DNA of 64,000 nt from Alnus glutinosa (GCF_958979055.1 NC_084896.1:10445001-10509000); one strand, 5' to 3'; counted from the first letter of the stretch, positions 1-12,357 are shown. Notes: generated by a model not told the origin, from the sequence alone. Numbers and translations: made by a program.

Positions 1-364
1 AATTTTTTATATAAATAAATTCAAAAATATTTAACTACAAGTACTGTACAAAACTAATTAGTTTATAAACTCTAATTTGGTATAGGGTACATAGTAATAT
101 TATCATGTACATACTATTTGTTTTTTTTTTTTTTTTTTATAAAAAAAAAAAGGAATTCCTAAAATATTTTTCTGGAATACACCAGTTAGCCACGTGTATT
201 TTTATACACGTGTCAAACAGAATGCCGCGTGTATAAGTACACGCGGCCAATTGTTTCTACGGCCCATCTGGCCACGTGGCCAGAAACACACGCTGCCATA
301 TGGCCGCGTGTCTACAGTAACTGTTACTGTAGACACGCGGCGATTTACAGGGTTTTTTGTAGTG
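1..364. mobile_element. Right end of a CACTA (En/Spm) transposon
   Basis: The segment ends in TTTTTTGTAGTG at 353-364, the inverse of the CACTACAAAAAA terminus of plant CACTA elements. The 180 bp before it are packed with short palindromes built on CACGTGT, CCGCGTGT and ACACGCGG (184-215, 223-245, 270-287, 303-341). This is the layout expected of CACTA subterminal repeats, which bind transposase. No transposase is visible. The other end lies before base 1, so size and target duplication cannot be checked. Poly-T and poly-A runs fill 118-152. Confidence 0.6.
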
Positions 365-467
365 TAGCTACATTTTTCGTGATACATATATTATGTTATA
401 ATTTATATTTTGAATTGTTATTACCATACTTTTATGTATTATAATAAAAATCTAGTGTATATATATA

Positions 468-511
<44 letters not shown>

Positions 512-562
512 ATTATTATTATTTTAATTCCACCCCTACTAAGATAGATTCTGGCTCCGCCA
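365..562. other. AT-rich spacer with long poly-A run
   Basis: No gene. It contains a short TA run and a poly-A tract of about 38 bases (471-509) followed by TTA repeats. Confidence 0.7.
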
Positions 563-1120
563 CTGAACACAGTAGATGTCTTACTCCAGGATCGAGCACA
601 ACTTCTCACTCTTCTTCGTTACAACTTGCAACAAGCTCAGCAACGCATGAAAAAATATGCTGACATGCGGAGGAGTGAGAAGAAATTGGAGGTTGGCCAG
701 CAGGTCTATCTCTGTCTTCAACCTTACTGCCAGAATTCTATTGTCACTAGGCGGTCTCTCAAGTTGGCACCTCGATTTTATGGGCCATTTACTATCCTTC
801 GCAAGGTGAGAGCCGTAGCCTACAAATTGGACTTGCCTCCTGTTAGAATTCATCATGTGTTTCATGTTTCACATCTGAAACCTAAACTGGGTTCTTCCGC
901 CACAACTGCACCAATTTTACCACCTGTTGATGGGGATGGCATTATTCAACCGGAAACCAGAAGAAGTTCTCCCCCGCATATTTCACCCGAAGAATAACCA
1001 TTTCATTACTGATCGAGTTGTTGATTTGATAGGCAGGACAATCTCCTGATGGTGCTGCTTGGGAAGAATACTATGCCTTGAAGCAGGCCTACCCACAAGT
1101 TGTGGTCAATGTGCTTTAAA
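563..1120 (+). pseudogene. Ty3/gypsy pol 3' end: integrase C-terminus plus chromodomain-like tail
   Basis: The frame reading DRAQLLTLLRYNLQQAQQ, then the core GQQVYLCLQPY and the segment LKLAPRFYGPFTILRKV, is the integrase C-terminal region of plant Ty3/gypsy polyproteins. HHVFHVSHLKP marks its end. After a stop at 995-997 the similarity continues in two other frames. PRIFHPKNNHFITDRVVD corresponds to the usual linker, and GAAWEEYYALKQAYP (about 1036-1118) resembles the end of the chromodomain found in chromoviruses. At least two frameshifts are therefore present. The 5' part of the element (gag, protease, RT, RNase H) is absent, so this is a truncated, dead copy running into the LTR downstream. 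Confidence 0.85.
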
Positions 1121-1132
1121 AGTAAAGGGTAA

Positions 1133-1541
1133 TGTAACGAGCTTCACAATGAAGCTCGTCTTCTGTTGACACGTGGAGTGTAGTGACACCTGGCAGCTCG
1201 AGCATGGACGTAAGTCCCTCATAGATGTAATAAAATGCTGTGTTTGGGGGTTGTAAGTCGTTTAAAACGTTGTCGTTTTAATTGTAATTCTGTTAGTAGT
1301 TTTTCAGTTCTGTTGGGCGGGAGTTCTAGAATCTTGTATAGAAGGGAGTTAGGCTTGAGAAGAGAGGTATTCAGTCGGTTGTAAATCAGATTGAATCTGG
1401 AGGATGTTTGGCTCCTCGAATTGCCATTTTCTCAGTAAAATCCTTGTTCTTCCATTCGGTTTTCTCTTCCGATTCTCCATTCTCTCTTTCAATTCTCAAT
1501 TCTCTGTTAGTTTTCAGTAGCAGATCAATTAGACTGTTACA
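1133..1541 (+). mobile_element. 3' LTR of the truncated Ty3/gypsy element
   Basis: The 409-bp segment begins TGTAAC and ends GTTACA, a perfect 6-bp terminal inversion with canonical TG...CA ends. It is preceded by the purine tract AAAGTAAAGGG, placed directly after the end of pol. Both boundaries are read from the sequence. The matching 5' LTR is not in the window, so age and target duplication cannot be measured. Confidence 0.85.
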
Positions 1542-1789
1542 CATGGCGTCATTGACAAGAGAACTCCGAGCTTCGCGTTGTCAATGGCAACTACCCCCAC
1601 CTTTCCATAAATATTCAGGCTCGCTCTATTAGACCTCCGGCAGCCTAGATGATCTTGTTCAACGGCTTCACAGATGAAGAGGGGAGGATAATCGAGAAGG
1701 GGCTAAACAAAAATTGGAATAGGCGGAGGTAATATTTTCTGACTTGGTCAATCGTTTCTTTCTTTGGACCAAACAAGCTTACTCTTTCG

Positions 1790-4307
1790 ATGGACCAAAC
1801 AAGCTTAAGCTTAAGCAAGCTTTCCAAAGCTCTGTTCAAGAACACCAACAATCCCAAGCTGGCATGGCACTTCTTCAAGCGTATTTTTCTCTCCTCACCT
1901 ACCTCCTCGTCCTCTCCCCACTGTCTTCGATTGATGCCCGTCATCGCTCGTATCCTTATTCATGCGCAAATGCACTGCGAAATCGATAACCTTCCCGAGC
2001 TCCTCTTCTCCTCGCAGCCCATCGAAACTTCTCACCCTTGTCTCATTTCCCTCGTCCAAGTCTTGGCCAAGTCGGGTCTCGTCAATGAGGCCGTTTCCCA
2101 GTTCAAGTCCATTCGAACCCGGTTCCGGAAAAGCTTCCTTAGGTATTTTTGTACAATTTGCTTCTTGAGTCCTCCTTAAGGGGAGACCGTGTAGATTTTG
2201 TGACATGGTTGTATAGGGATATGATTGTTGCCGGGTTTAGCCCGGAAACTTATACTTTTAATCTTTTGATACGTGCATTGTGTGATTCGGGTCGTTTGGA
2301 GGAGGCCTGGAAGGTGTTTGATAGAATGTCTGAGAAGGATTGTCAACCAAATGAGTTCAGTGTTGGGATTTTGGTTCGTGGGTATTGTAGAGCTAGGCTT
2401 CCTATCCAAGGCTTGGAGCTTTTAAATGAGATGAGGGGTTGTAGTGTCTTGCCCAACAGGGTTGTGTACAATACTTTGATATCTAGCTTTTGTAGAGAAG
2501 GTAGGACTGAAGAAGCTGAGAGATTGGTAGAGAAAATGAGAGAGGATGGTCTGTTTCCAGATGTTGTTACTTTCAATTCTAGGATATCAGCACTTTGTAG
2601 GGCGGGGAAAATACTAGAGGCGTCTAGAATATTTAGAGATATGCAAATTGACGATGAATTAGGGTTGCCTCGGCCAAACATCATAACGTATAATTTAATG
2701 CTAGCGGGGTTTTGCAAGGAAGGCATGTGGGAGGAAGCAAAGACCTTGTTTGAGTCTATGCAAAAAGTTGGTGATTTTGTAAGTTTGTAGAGTTATAATA
2801 TATGGTTGTTGGGTTTGGTCAGGACTAGGAAGCTCTTAGAGGTACGGTTGATTCTGAAAGAAATGGTAGATAAGGGCATTGAACCAAATATTTACTCGTA
2901 CAACATCATGATGGATGGGCAATGCAAAAATGGGATGCTCTATGATGCAAGAATGGTTATGGGCTTAATGGTAAGTAGTGGGATTCCCCCGGATGCAGTA
3001 ACTTATAGTACTTTACTACATGGGTACTGCTGTAAGGGGAAGACATCTGAGGCCAATAATATTCTCCATGAGATGATCAATAGGGGTTGTTTCCCAAATA
3101 CCTATACTTGCAACATTTTGCTGCACAGCCTATGGAAAGAGGGGAGAACATCAGAAGCAGAGGACATGCTGAAAAAGATGAACGAACGACATTATGGCTT
3201 AGATACTGTGACATGCAATATTGTGATTGATGGTCTATGTAATAGTGGGAAATTGGACAAAGCAATTGAAATTGTAATTGGGATGTGGACTCATGGAACT
3301 GCTGCTCTTGGTAACCTAGGGAACTCATTTATAGGCCTAGTTGATGATAGTAATAAAAGGAAGAGATGCATGCCTGATTTGGTCACCTACTCAACAATAA
3401 TTGGTGAGTTATGCAAGGCTGGGAGGCTTGATGAAGCTAAACAGAAGTTCACTGAGATGGTGAGGAAAAACTTGCTTCCAGATTCTGTGATTTATGATAC
3501 TTTTATATATACTTTCTGTAAACAAGGAAAGCTATCATCTGCATTTCGAGTTCTCAAGGACATGGAGATAAAAGGTTGCAAAAAGAGCCTTCAAACTTAT
3601 AACTCATTGATTTTGGGCTTAGGGGGTAAAAATGAAATATTTGAAATATATGGGCTGATGGATGAGATGAGAGAAAGAGGAATTTCTCCAAATGTTTGCA
3701 CTTATAACAATATAATTAGCTGTCTTTGTGATGGAGGAAAAGTGAAAGATGCCACCTCTCTTTTAGATGAAATGATGCAAAAGGGCATGTCCCCTGATAT
3801 ATCTTCCTTCAGAATATTAATCAAAGCTTTCTACAAGGTGTGTGATTTTGAAGTTGCAATGGAGATATTTGAGATTGCTCTGAGTATATGTGGCCACAAG
3901 GAAGCCTTATATAGTTTGATGTTCAATGAGTTAGTTGCTAGAGGTGAAGTTTCCGAAGCTAAAGATCTGTTCCAAGCGGCATTCAATAGGACTTTTGATG
4001 TGGGGAACTTCCGGTACAAAGATCTTATTGACAGACTCTGCAAGGATAAAAAGTTAGATGATGCTAGTGGGATTCTTCATAAAATGATCGATATAGGATA
4101 TGGATTTGATCCTGCATCGTTCATGCCAGTGATTGATGGCTTGGGTAAAAGGGGAAACAAGCATGAGGCTGATGAACTTGCAGAGAGGATGATGGAAATG
4201 GCTTCAAAAGGTAGGGTTGAGAATAAGGTTTGTCGAAATCAGAGGGAGATAATCCAAGGAAAACCAAACAAGTATAGGAGAATTGATTGGCAGACCATAC
4301 TTCACAG
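1790..4307 (+). pseudogene. P-class pentatricopeptide repeat protein, At2g17140-like, disrupted
   Basis: Read through its breaks, the sequence encodes most of an 870-residue-class P-type PPR protein. The N-terminus SKALFKNTNNPKLAWHFFKR, the repeats of about 35 residues (YTFNLLIRALCDSGRLEEA, VVYNTLISSFCREGRTEEA, DTVTCNIVIDGLCNSG) and the end DWQTILHR follow Arabidopsis At2g17140 in order, from memory of that protein. PPR proteins of this class bind organellar RNA. Three lesions are visible. A base is missing from the C run near 2125. A stop (TAG) lies at 2140-2142 once the frame is restored. Another TAG lies at 2788-2790 (GDFVSL* then SYNIW), where the relative has Gln. Exon 1 ends CACAG|GTAAAT, the expected donor, but the short last exon was not found downstream; LINE sequence lies there instead. 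It is unlikely to make a full protein unless the assembly has errors. Confidence 0.88.
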
Positions 4308-4394
4308 GTAAATGGTTGAATGAAAGTTTATTTGCAATCTATTTCTTCTTGTTTTCCCTCTTTGGTCTCATTGTTCTTGTGATTTCTTTCTGCT

Positions 4395-4770
4395 ATTGTG
4401 ATTGATAGATGTTGTATGTGCAAAACGAATGGGGAGTCTGTGGATCATCTTTTTCTCCATTGTGAGGTTGCACGCGCTCTATGGAATGCTATCTTTAATT
4501 GCTTTAGTCTGTCTTGGGTTATGCCTCTTCGGGTGGTAGATTTATTCGCTTGCTCAGAATACTGTTGTATGAAAGATGGTTCCTTTTTGTCTTTTATGGT
4601 TCTTGAGAAGGGAACGTAATGATAGACAATTCGAGAACAAAGAAAGGATGACTGAGGAGCTTATTACTTTTTTCTTCTTCTGTTTGTACTCTTGGACTGC
4701 GACATTCCTAGCTCCTTTAGTGATTAGCTTTAGTGATTTTCTTGTTATTTTTTCTTCTCCTTCTTAGCCG
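4395..4770 (+). pseudogene. LINE (L1-type) ORF2 C-terminal zf-RVT remnant
   Basis: The frame [18 protein letters not shown] followed by [17 protein letters not shown] is the zinc-binding domain (zf-RVT) that follows reverse transcriptase in plant L1-like LINEs. After a frameshift near 4610 the usual tail resumes ([18 protein letters not shown], then FSDFLVIFSS, stop at about 4765). Reverse transcriptase and endonuclease are missing. It sits about 90 bp beyond the PPR exon-1 donor, in what would have been the PPR intron. Confidence 0.8.
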
Positions 4771-5952
4771 CTTTTCTTGTATACTCCTTGTGTACTTGAT
4801 TGCGCTTTGCTGGTGAAGTTGTTAGAAGAATCAGGTGCCTCTTTTTTGTACCTCAGGTATGGTTATAGTTTTTTTATTATTATTTTTAGTTTTATGATTT
4901 CTATTTCACTCGAGTGCCAGGCAATGTGAAGATAGATTTTGAGCCCAATAATTAGTTCTGTAGACATTAAATCTAGGCTTTACTAGACTAGTTTGCCGGC
5001 ATCTTTCTACTTGATAATGAAAAGATTGTCAAAATACGATTTTGGTTTCTGAAGCATGTGTCAAATTCCAAATTCACTTTTGAACTATCATTTGTTTCAA
5101 TTCAGTTTTTTGCAGTTTTAAAAATGCCTCAATGTCACTATGCGAATTGCTGATAAGATAGTTGTTTTTTAATAAATGTCTTTTTAATATTGGAATGGAG
5201 AGTTAGGCTACATGCTCGTTTTACAAATTCAGAGCATATAGAGACATGTGACATGCATGTTAGGGATCACAATGTCTTTTTAATCTATTTTACTATTTTT
5301 AAATGTTAAATTCATGCGTCCATAAATTTTTATTTTGTGAGACTGGCATGTGACATAATCAGTATTATGATAGTATTATGATAGTACTTGTACAAGAAAC
5401 ATTTAGAATATCAATAACTTTCTTTCGCATAGTGATGATAAGGCAAGGTGAGAGTAACGTTGGGGTCCTTTTCAAAATTTTAAGAACTAATTGAAGTTTT
5501 CGGCTCTCTTGTATACTTTTTCGCGTACGAGGGCTTCGCCACTTTCTTTCAATAAAATTGTTATTGTTCATTATATATATATATATAATCCATAGATGAA
5601 ATTAGAATCTAATGTATAATTCAAGGATCTAAATCATATGTTGACTGAAAAAATGATTGGCGTATTTGATATTTGATATTCTTCAACATATTCAGTCATA
5701 AATCCACTTATCAGCAACTCAGTTCCCCTTTTTCACCAATGTACTTTTTTTATGAATAGGATAGCACTGAATGAACGTTTGGCACTAACAGTTCAATTGT
5801 GATATATTGTTCATTATGTCAAACAAGCTAGATTTTGTTGCAGTAAAAGGTTGATGCTGAAAAACCCAAAAAGGAAAATAATCCAATCAAAAAAATGTAT
5901 GCCTTTCTTTTGGTGGTGAATAATCATGTGCTTACTTTGCTGGTTTATTTAA
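4771..5952. other. Intergenic, no gene seen
   Basis: AT-rich spacer. The last exon of the upstream PPR gene was looked for here and not recognised. There is a short TA run at 5572-5586. No coding frame or structured repeat stands out. Confidence 0.5.
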
Positions 5953-6296
5953 GAGCACTAGCAGCAGATTTCCAACCATTTTCTCTATATTTAGGGAACA
6001 AAACTACTTTTTACTTCCTTATATCAATTAAATATTATTTTTTTACTCTTATTTTATTCTTTTTCTCTCTTTCCTACTTTTTCTCTTCCCTATATCAATT
6101 AATTATACTTATTTTATATTAAAATAATACATAGGGAATGAATAGTAGACATGTATACATAGGGAATTACTATTCATTCCCAACCCCCTCATCTAAATAT
6201 AGGGTATCTGCTGTGGAAGGTTTTTTGATGTTTTTCAAGAAATTTTCCCTAAATATAGGGAAGGGAACCAATATAGGGTAACTGCTACTAATGCTC
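5953..6296. mobile_element. PIF/Harbinger-like MITE (344 bp)
   Basis: The ends are imperfect terminal inverted repeats: GAGCACTAGCAGCAG on the left, and CTGCTACTAATGCTC on the right, which inverts to GAGCATTAGTAGCAG. They are flanked by the 3-bp duplication TAA (5950-5952 and 6297-6299), as expected for PIF/Harbinger (Tourist-like) insertions. The interior holds further inverted pairs around TATAGGGAA. There is no coding capacity. Confidence 0.75.
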
Positions 6297-7084
6297 TAAT
6301 ATGTGCTATGTAGTATATGGATTTGTGTGGTACAACAGATTGATTGGTAGTGGAAAGGAATATTTGGTGCCTTGTTAAATTGTATTAAAAAAATCATTCT
6401 AAAAGGTTTTTTCTAACACTTTATGTCGTATAAAAGTTTTGAGCAAAAAAATGTCTTTCAATTTAATAAAAAAAAAAAAATGTCTTTTCAGAAGTTAAGA
6501 AAATACATTTTGGATTTTTTTTTTTTTTTTTTTTAATGTTTCATTGTTAACATATCATATCTTTAATTGCAATATTTTTCACGTCATTTCGATATTAAAA
6601 AAGGGCTTGATTTCAAAGAAATTTGAGAATCTCAAATTTATTTGAAATTGTAGGAAATCTTAATCTACTCCCTAATATGGCAATGGCAGAAAGAGTAAGC
6701 AACTAAGCATATAAGATTAAAAAATATTGTATTTGAAAGTTGATGTGGCAGCTGTTACATTAAAGAGTAAAAGCACTTAAAATGTAAAAGTAAAAGTTCA
6801 TATAACATTTCTCTTTCCTGGTTGACAGTTTGGTCTTGGATATTGACTGGTCACTTTAAGAATCATTGATTGTCATTCTTAGAAAGATATTACAACTTTT
6901 TGTTCCTTCAAAAAAACAGGAATTAGAGCATATGTTATTTTTGATTCTCACCTAAATCAAAAGAAGCAAAAATTCACACTTCTTAACCTTATGGTGAATA
7001 AGGAAGCCACAAATATCATTATCCATGAAACTTAGAGTGTAGGGCCTATTTGCTCATAGCACTTGCTCTTTAACCCGTCTCTTA
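6297..7084. other. Intergenic, no gene seen
   Basis: AT-rich, with a poly-A run near 6469 and a poly-T run near 6515. Nothing recognisable. Confidence 0.5.
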
Positions 7085-8795
7085 GAGCATCCACATCAAG
7101 CTATCCAAATTTTCTCTAATTTTTGGCTTAAGAAACTACTTTTTTTATTTTATTTATCACTTTTAAAAAGTTTCCTACATCAAACTCTCTAAAATTTTAT
7201 CCATTTTAACTAGATATTATTTTTTATTGGTTTTTAAGACCAATCACTTTAACAACCCCTTCCTCTTAATCTCATTCCCAATCCACTCCATTACGAACAA
7301 ACCCCTCTTTCTCAGAAACCAAACAGAAAAACATGAATCAACAAACATAAACCAAAATTAAACATAGAATCAACATAAAAACATCTTTCATATCGAACCC
7401 ATTTCCGATCAAAATTAAAAAGCTTCACTGTCCCAATTAGACCCATTTCCGATCAAACCCATCTTTCCCAGTCAGACCCATGAATTAACAAAGAGGAAAT
7501 AGCACAGACCTTCCAGTACTCCTTCCGAGAACGTAAAGAGCAGCTGCACTCAAACAGCAACTGAGTCCACCATCTTCAACCAACTCCACCACAAACCAAG
7601 AAACCCTAATTTCAAGCACTTTTTGTAAAACTTTTCATTGCAGGTAAAAAAACAAACAATGTTATGAGCCTAATTGATAGAACTGAGAATTTAGGAAAAA
7701 CTTAGATAATTGACACTTCGAGGGGTTAAGGCCTCTTGTTTTAACATGGATAAATTTCTGATACCTTCATTCATGAATGGAACTAGTTTAAATACAAGAA
7801 ATTAGAACTGAAAACAACCACTCTCTGGTCGTGCATGCCTACTACAACGCACCACTAACAAACTGCTCTACATGCAGAAACTGAGTTCCTACTTCTGAGG
7901 AGAAATGGAATGTTTTTAGAGTAATGATTTAATACCACCTAAAGATACAACTTTTCACTATCTTGCCTATGTGGCAAGGTGGTCCCCTACCTTAATTTAT
8001 TTTTAAAAAATAAAAAAATTCAAAAAGTAGTGGGGGACCATCTTACCACATAGGCAAGGTGGTGAAAAGTTGTATCTTTTGGTAGTATTCAATCATTACT
8101 CATGTTTTTAAGGAAGATAAAAACACACGACATACTCTAACTCCTACTAAGTAGTCAGCCACTAACAGCACAACCAACAAAACTACTAACACGTGTAAAA
8201 TCAGTAACATGGATAATCGTCAGCTATCTGCCCCCTGCCTTGCTGTCCACGTGAGTTTGCTGCACATGTCCCATGAAAACAGCTGAGTCACGATTACACT
8301 AACTTGCTGAGACTTCAAGGTAACTAGACATCTAGGCTCATAACAAACAACAGAGAAGCACCAAGAAGGATTGAGAAAATCCAATTTGGAAGAAGCTCAA
8401 TAATAAAGAAAATGGCGGAATGAGAAAGGGACAGACAGACAGAGAGGTCTACGGGAAACGAAGGTTCGGGAATAGAAGAAATAAAACTCGTTGTTCCACT
8501 CCAAGGCCTCCACTGTCATCATTGGCGGGTCACAGAAAAGGAAAAGGAAAAGGAAAAGGAAAGGGAAAGGGAAAGGGGGCGCCAAGGAATAGAGGGAAGA
8601 AGCGGGAGAATGAAAGAAAATGATAAAAAAAAAAAAAAATAGATGGCTTAAGAAATTTTGGGGTCAAATTTGGAGAGGTTTTTGGCCATAACTTATTTTA
8701 GAGAAACTTTGGAGAGTTTGCTGCACGAAGGATTTTTGGGTTTTTCTCTAAAATTTGCTGAAACTTTTAAGTTGAAGAGCTCAATGCTAATGCTC
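7085..8795. mobile_element. 1.7-kb non-autonomous TIR element (PIF/Harbinger-type ends)
   Basis: The left end GAGCATCCACATCAAGCT and the inverse of the right end (GAGCATTAGCATTGAGCT) are similar. The internal flanks also match by eye in inverse orientation: TTCTCTAATTTTTGGCTTAAG on the left, and the AAGTTTCTCTAAAATAAG and CTTAAGCCATCT segments read from the right. The flanks are TTA and TGA, so the 3-bp duplication is imperfect. The interior carries a nested 183-bp MITE, a GGAAAA microsatellite (8536-8578) and no transposase. Confidence 0.55.
7919..8101. mobile_element. Mutator-like MITE (183 bp) with 9-bp target duplication
   Basis: The element is almost entirely an inverted repeat. GAGTAATGATTTAATACCAC at the left is mirrored by GTAGTATTCAATCATTACTC at the right, and the arms run for roughly 70 bp with a short AT-rich loop. 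The perfect 9-bp direct repeat ATGTTTTTA flanks it (7910-7918 and 8102-8110). A 9-bp duplication with long TIRs is characteristic of Mutator-like elements. The near-perfect arms suggest a recent insertion. Confidence 0.88.
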
Positions 8796-9740
8796 TGAGC
8801 CCTACTCCAAATTTCGGACAGACAATTTTGGGATCCTAATCCTTCTATACTTCATCATCATAAAAAGAATATTTTAATTTAAGAACATGATTGGTGGGAA
8901 GCCCAAGTGGCTTATAATGTTTTTTTTTTAATTTTATAAGTAACGAAAATTTTATAAAAAAAAAGAAGTGAAAGACAACCTTAAGTGTACATAAAATATA
9001 CATGGGAAGCACTTAACTATGTACATAAAATATACGTGGGAAGCACTTAACTAGAAGGAGCAAAACAAAAATTCAAACAAAACTTGAAGAAAAATGCTAA
9101 TAAGAGTGTTATAAACTGATGTGGAACTGACGGGGCTCAGTCACATTTGCCATTTTCACTGACAAAATGACAGACGTGACATTTCTGATTTGTTTGCAAA
9201 GAAGCTGTAGCAACCAGAAAGAGAAAAATTCTAGGCACGAGATTTGAATTCCGTGAACGAAAAAAAAAAATTAAAAAAATTCAAAGCACCATCTCTCTCT
9301 CGATTATCACCTTCTGGGTTTCTCTCGATCCATTTCTGGGTCTCCTATGTTGCACTCCATTTCAAGTGCTCCCACCTGCGAGCTTTGTGTTTTCGCTCAT
9401 CAAAGCTCCTCATAAAACAAACCTGGACATGCGTCCATCTTGAGCTTACAATTGAGAGAGAGAGAGTCGAGAAAAACCGGGAATCAAAAAGCAAAACTGA
9501 GGGATGATTTTAAAGGCAAAGAGAAGAACCCGAAGAAAACTGAGTCAAAGGGGGACAAAGCTCCAAGTGAGACCAACTCTATGTGAGATTGGTAGATTGG
9601 ATTGTGGGCATGTTTTCTCATTTAACTTGTTAGTTTTGTTTCTGGGTTTATGTTTGGAGTAGTACTAGATCTGATTTTGGTTTTGTCTGCTTTGTTTTTT
9701 GTACTTTATCCCGCTTCCTTTGTAACCAAAGAAATCTGTA
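8796..9740. other. Spacer, no gene seen
   Basis: It contains a short tandem duplication of about 36 bp (8985-9053, around GGGAAGCACTTAACTA). The A- and pyrimidine-rich stretch (9255-9500) gives an open frame of 87 codons without any recognisable motif. Confidence 0.45.
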
Positions 9741-9915
9741 GTGATTTTTTTTTTTAATCAAGGTATCCTAGGGTGCCCATTTGTAGATGATACCACGGGT
9801 CAACTGGCTCACATAGTGGTAGCATTCCATGTGCAGAGGTCCATGAGCATCCCCAGACTAATCCCTAGCTCCAAACCTATGGCCACTCAGAATCGGAGTG
9901 TTGAATCGCAGACTT
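9741..9915 (-). mobile_element. Truncated SINE, inverted relative to the 18.9-kb copy
   Basis: After a poly-T run, the sequence from TATCCTAGGGTGCCCAT to CACTCAGAATCGG is the reverse complement of the 3' half of the SINE near 18.9-19.2 kb. Shared pieces include the CCATGAGCATCCCCAGACTA block and the ACCACGGGTCAACTGG block. The tRNA-like head is missing, so this is a 5'-truncated copy. Confidence 0.75.
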
Positions 9916-10587
9916 TTTATCTGAGTGACTGCCCAAAACGCAGGTAACACAATGAAGATTCGATGAACGATTGGGCTCATGGTGATGGGGTCATGGGTTT
10001 CTTTGTGAAGCTGATCAACAATCATCATTGGGTCTATTTAGATTAGGTACGGTTTCATCAAATTCTCTCTCTCTTTTTTTTGTCTTTTTTTTAAAAAAAA
10101 AAAAAATTTGGTACTTGCCATATGGTTAGAGAGCTTGTTTTGAGGGTATAGATTCAATATTTGTGAAGCATTATGCTTTAATTGTTAGTCATTTTTATAA
10201 GTAAAAAAAAAAATTAAGTTTAAGTAATTGTTACTTAAATTTCTGAGATAGGTTATAAGATCAACTATTGAAAAAATTATTGGCGGGGCCAAGAAGTCAG
10301 GAGCCCATCATCAGCAATCCCTCTTGTACCACCAATTGGTAACTTCCTTACTCTTCCGCCTTTCTCTCTGCATCTTGCCTTCCTAATTTGTGTAACCATT
10401 ATGCCCGCACACGCTTCCTTGCCAGAATAACTCTTCAAAAGCGTTTAGGTTCCATGATCTGCTCTGGCAGTATTCATTCTTTAAACCTTTAGCTCTGTTG
10501 AACACTAGTTTTCAATGCCTTGCACTCTTGCAGTATACATCCATTATCTCTGTATTTCCACAAAATGGAGATAAAAGAAGAACTAAG

Positions 10588-10735
10588 TTGGTGATCGATG
10601 AATTGCCTAAAAAACCAGTTTGTTGGGTAAATTTGGACTGCACTTCTGGCGAAGAGACTAATGAAGAGCCTCTCATGAGAAAGCGCAATGATCCATGATA
10701 TCAAAATGAAGCAGTGGTTTCTTTTAATTAAACTG
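10588..10735 (+). pseudogene. Patatin exon fragment (exon 6 relic)
   Basis: The frame KKPVCWVNLDCTSGEETNEE matches exon 6 of the patatin gene at 19.5-21.7 kb, which reads KKPVSRVNLDTGIFEPSGEETNEE. Five codons are missing internally, and exon 7 is not recognisable after it. The sequence TTTTAATTAAACTGAT beyond it resembles the start of the patatin 3' flank. The fragment lies about 9 kb upstream of the larger gene in the same orientation, so a decayed tandem copy or a displaced piece is likely. No other patatin exon was found nearby. Confidence 0.75.
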
Positions 10736-11914
10736 ATATCAAAATGAACTTTTATCGAATGGGTCCACAAATTGTAGCCTATTTCAAGGCATATTGTGGC
10801 ATTCATTACACATATGCTTTGTTATGCATGTGATATATATATTTTGAGATTGAATAACAACGGTAAAGAATTTATCTTCATATTTTTCCAACCTTGAGTA
10901 TTCACTTGAATTAATCAAGTGTAAATTTATGCCTTCATTCCTGGTATTCTAAGCAAATCAGCAAGTTTAAACAAGGATTCTGGTTTGAATATTTATTTAT
11001 GTGCAATTAATTAACATATTCAAGATCGTTTATCTTTGTTTCTTTCTTTCAATATTTATATTTTCGAGAAACCACGTCTACCCTGGCTCCTTCAATATAT
11101 CACCCATGGTGCAATGTCTCCCAATCTTTTAATTTGATTAATCACTAAAACAACCAAAAAAAAAAAAAAAACCTATTTTGCGGCATTTAAAAAATGCTCT
11201 GAATTTTTTCTATACAACTTGATGTGGTAGTGAAAATCAGTCATTGAATGAAAACATGTAAAAAAATTAATTGTTGATTTTCACTATCGCCACATCATCC
11301 CACTTGTATAACATAACAATCTACTAAATAATATTACCCTTGATTTAATACACAAAATATCTCAAACACTACAATTATCTCACACCCAAACATTAAGTCG
11401 GTCACAATTCATATTATTGTTTGTTCTTTTATCCCTTTTTATATTACTGGAAGAGAAATGTTTGACATCCCAACACTTTTTTCAGTATTTGGTTCCAACC
11501 TGATGTGTCACAATCCTATAATATTGTGGCACATTCCCACAATGATAGATCTCATGAGATTGTGACACATCAAGTTAGAACCAAATTATGAAAAAAAAAA
11601 AAAAAAAAAAAAAAATGTTTTTGGATATCTATCATTCCTCCTCCTTTATATGCATTTGTCCAAATTCATTGGCAAATCCAACACATGATGATCAAACTTC
11701 CGCTCAGGCCACAAAAACCACATCTATGAACTATCACGTGAATCATTTCTACAAGCTTGGACCAAAAGAACTTAAGAATATCATAACCTCTAAATAACAA
11801 TTATCCTCGCATATGGGAGGCAGCCATTACCAAATAGGTCATTGACAAATCAAAACCTATGAGAAGCACTGAAGCAGTGATACACAATCAGCACCACACA
11901 TCACAATTCACATT
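10736..11914. other. Spacer with two small fold-back repeats
   Basis: No gene. At about 11210-11310, TACAACTTGATGTGGTAGTG is inversely matched by CACTATCGCCACATCATCCC. At 11487-11587, TTTGGTTCCAACCTGATGTG is mirrored by CACATCAAGTTAGAACCAAA, giving arms of about 30 bp. Both look like short MITEs or fold-backs of unknown family. A poly-A run of about 25 bases follows at 11590. Confidence 0.55.
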
Positions 11915-12325
11915 CACTACAAAAAATCAGGTGTTTTGAACCGTTTTTTTAAAGCCGTTTTAAGGCCTTAAAATGGCTCAAAATGTTTTGAACCGTTTTT
12001 TTTTTTTTTGAGCTATTTTCAAAATGGCTCAACATATCGCGTATTAAAATGTTTTGAACCGTTTGAGCCGTTTTGAACTAAAACGACTCTAATTTGAGTC
12101 GTTTTTATTAAAACAGCTCAAACCGATTTAAGCCGCTTTTTAAAACGGCTCCAATTAGTTAGAGTCGTTTTGTCAAAAACCGACTCAAACCGCCCATTTT
12201 AAGGACTATAAAATGACTTTAAAAATTTTTTACAAAAAAAAAAAATAATAAAAAAAAAATAAAAAAAAAATAGTTTTTTTAGAGCTGTTTTAGGGTCCCT
12301 AAAACGACTCTAAATAATAAAAAAA

Positions 12326-12357
<32 letters not shown>

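Noticed and set aside
8420..8623. Frame with a Gly-Lys run
   Set aside because: It comes from a GGAAAA/GGGAAA microsatellite inside a transposon; no domain.
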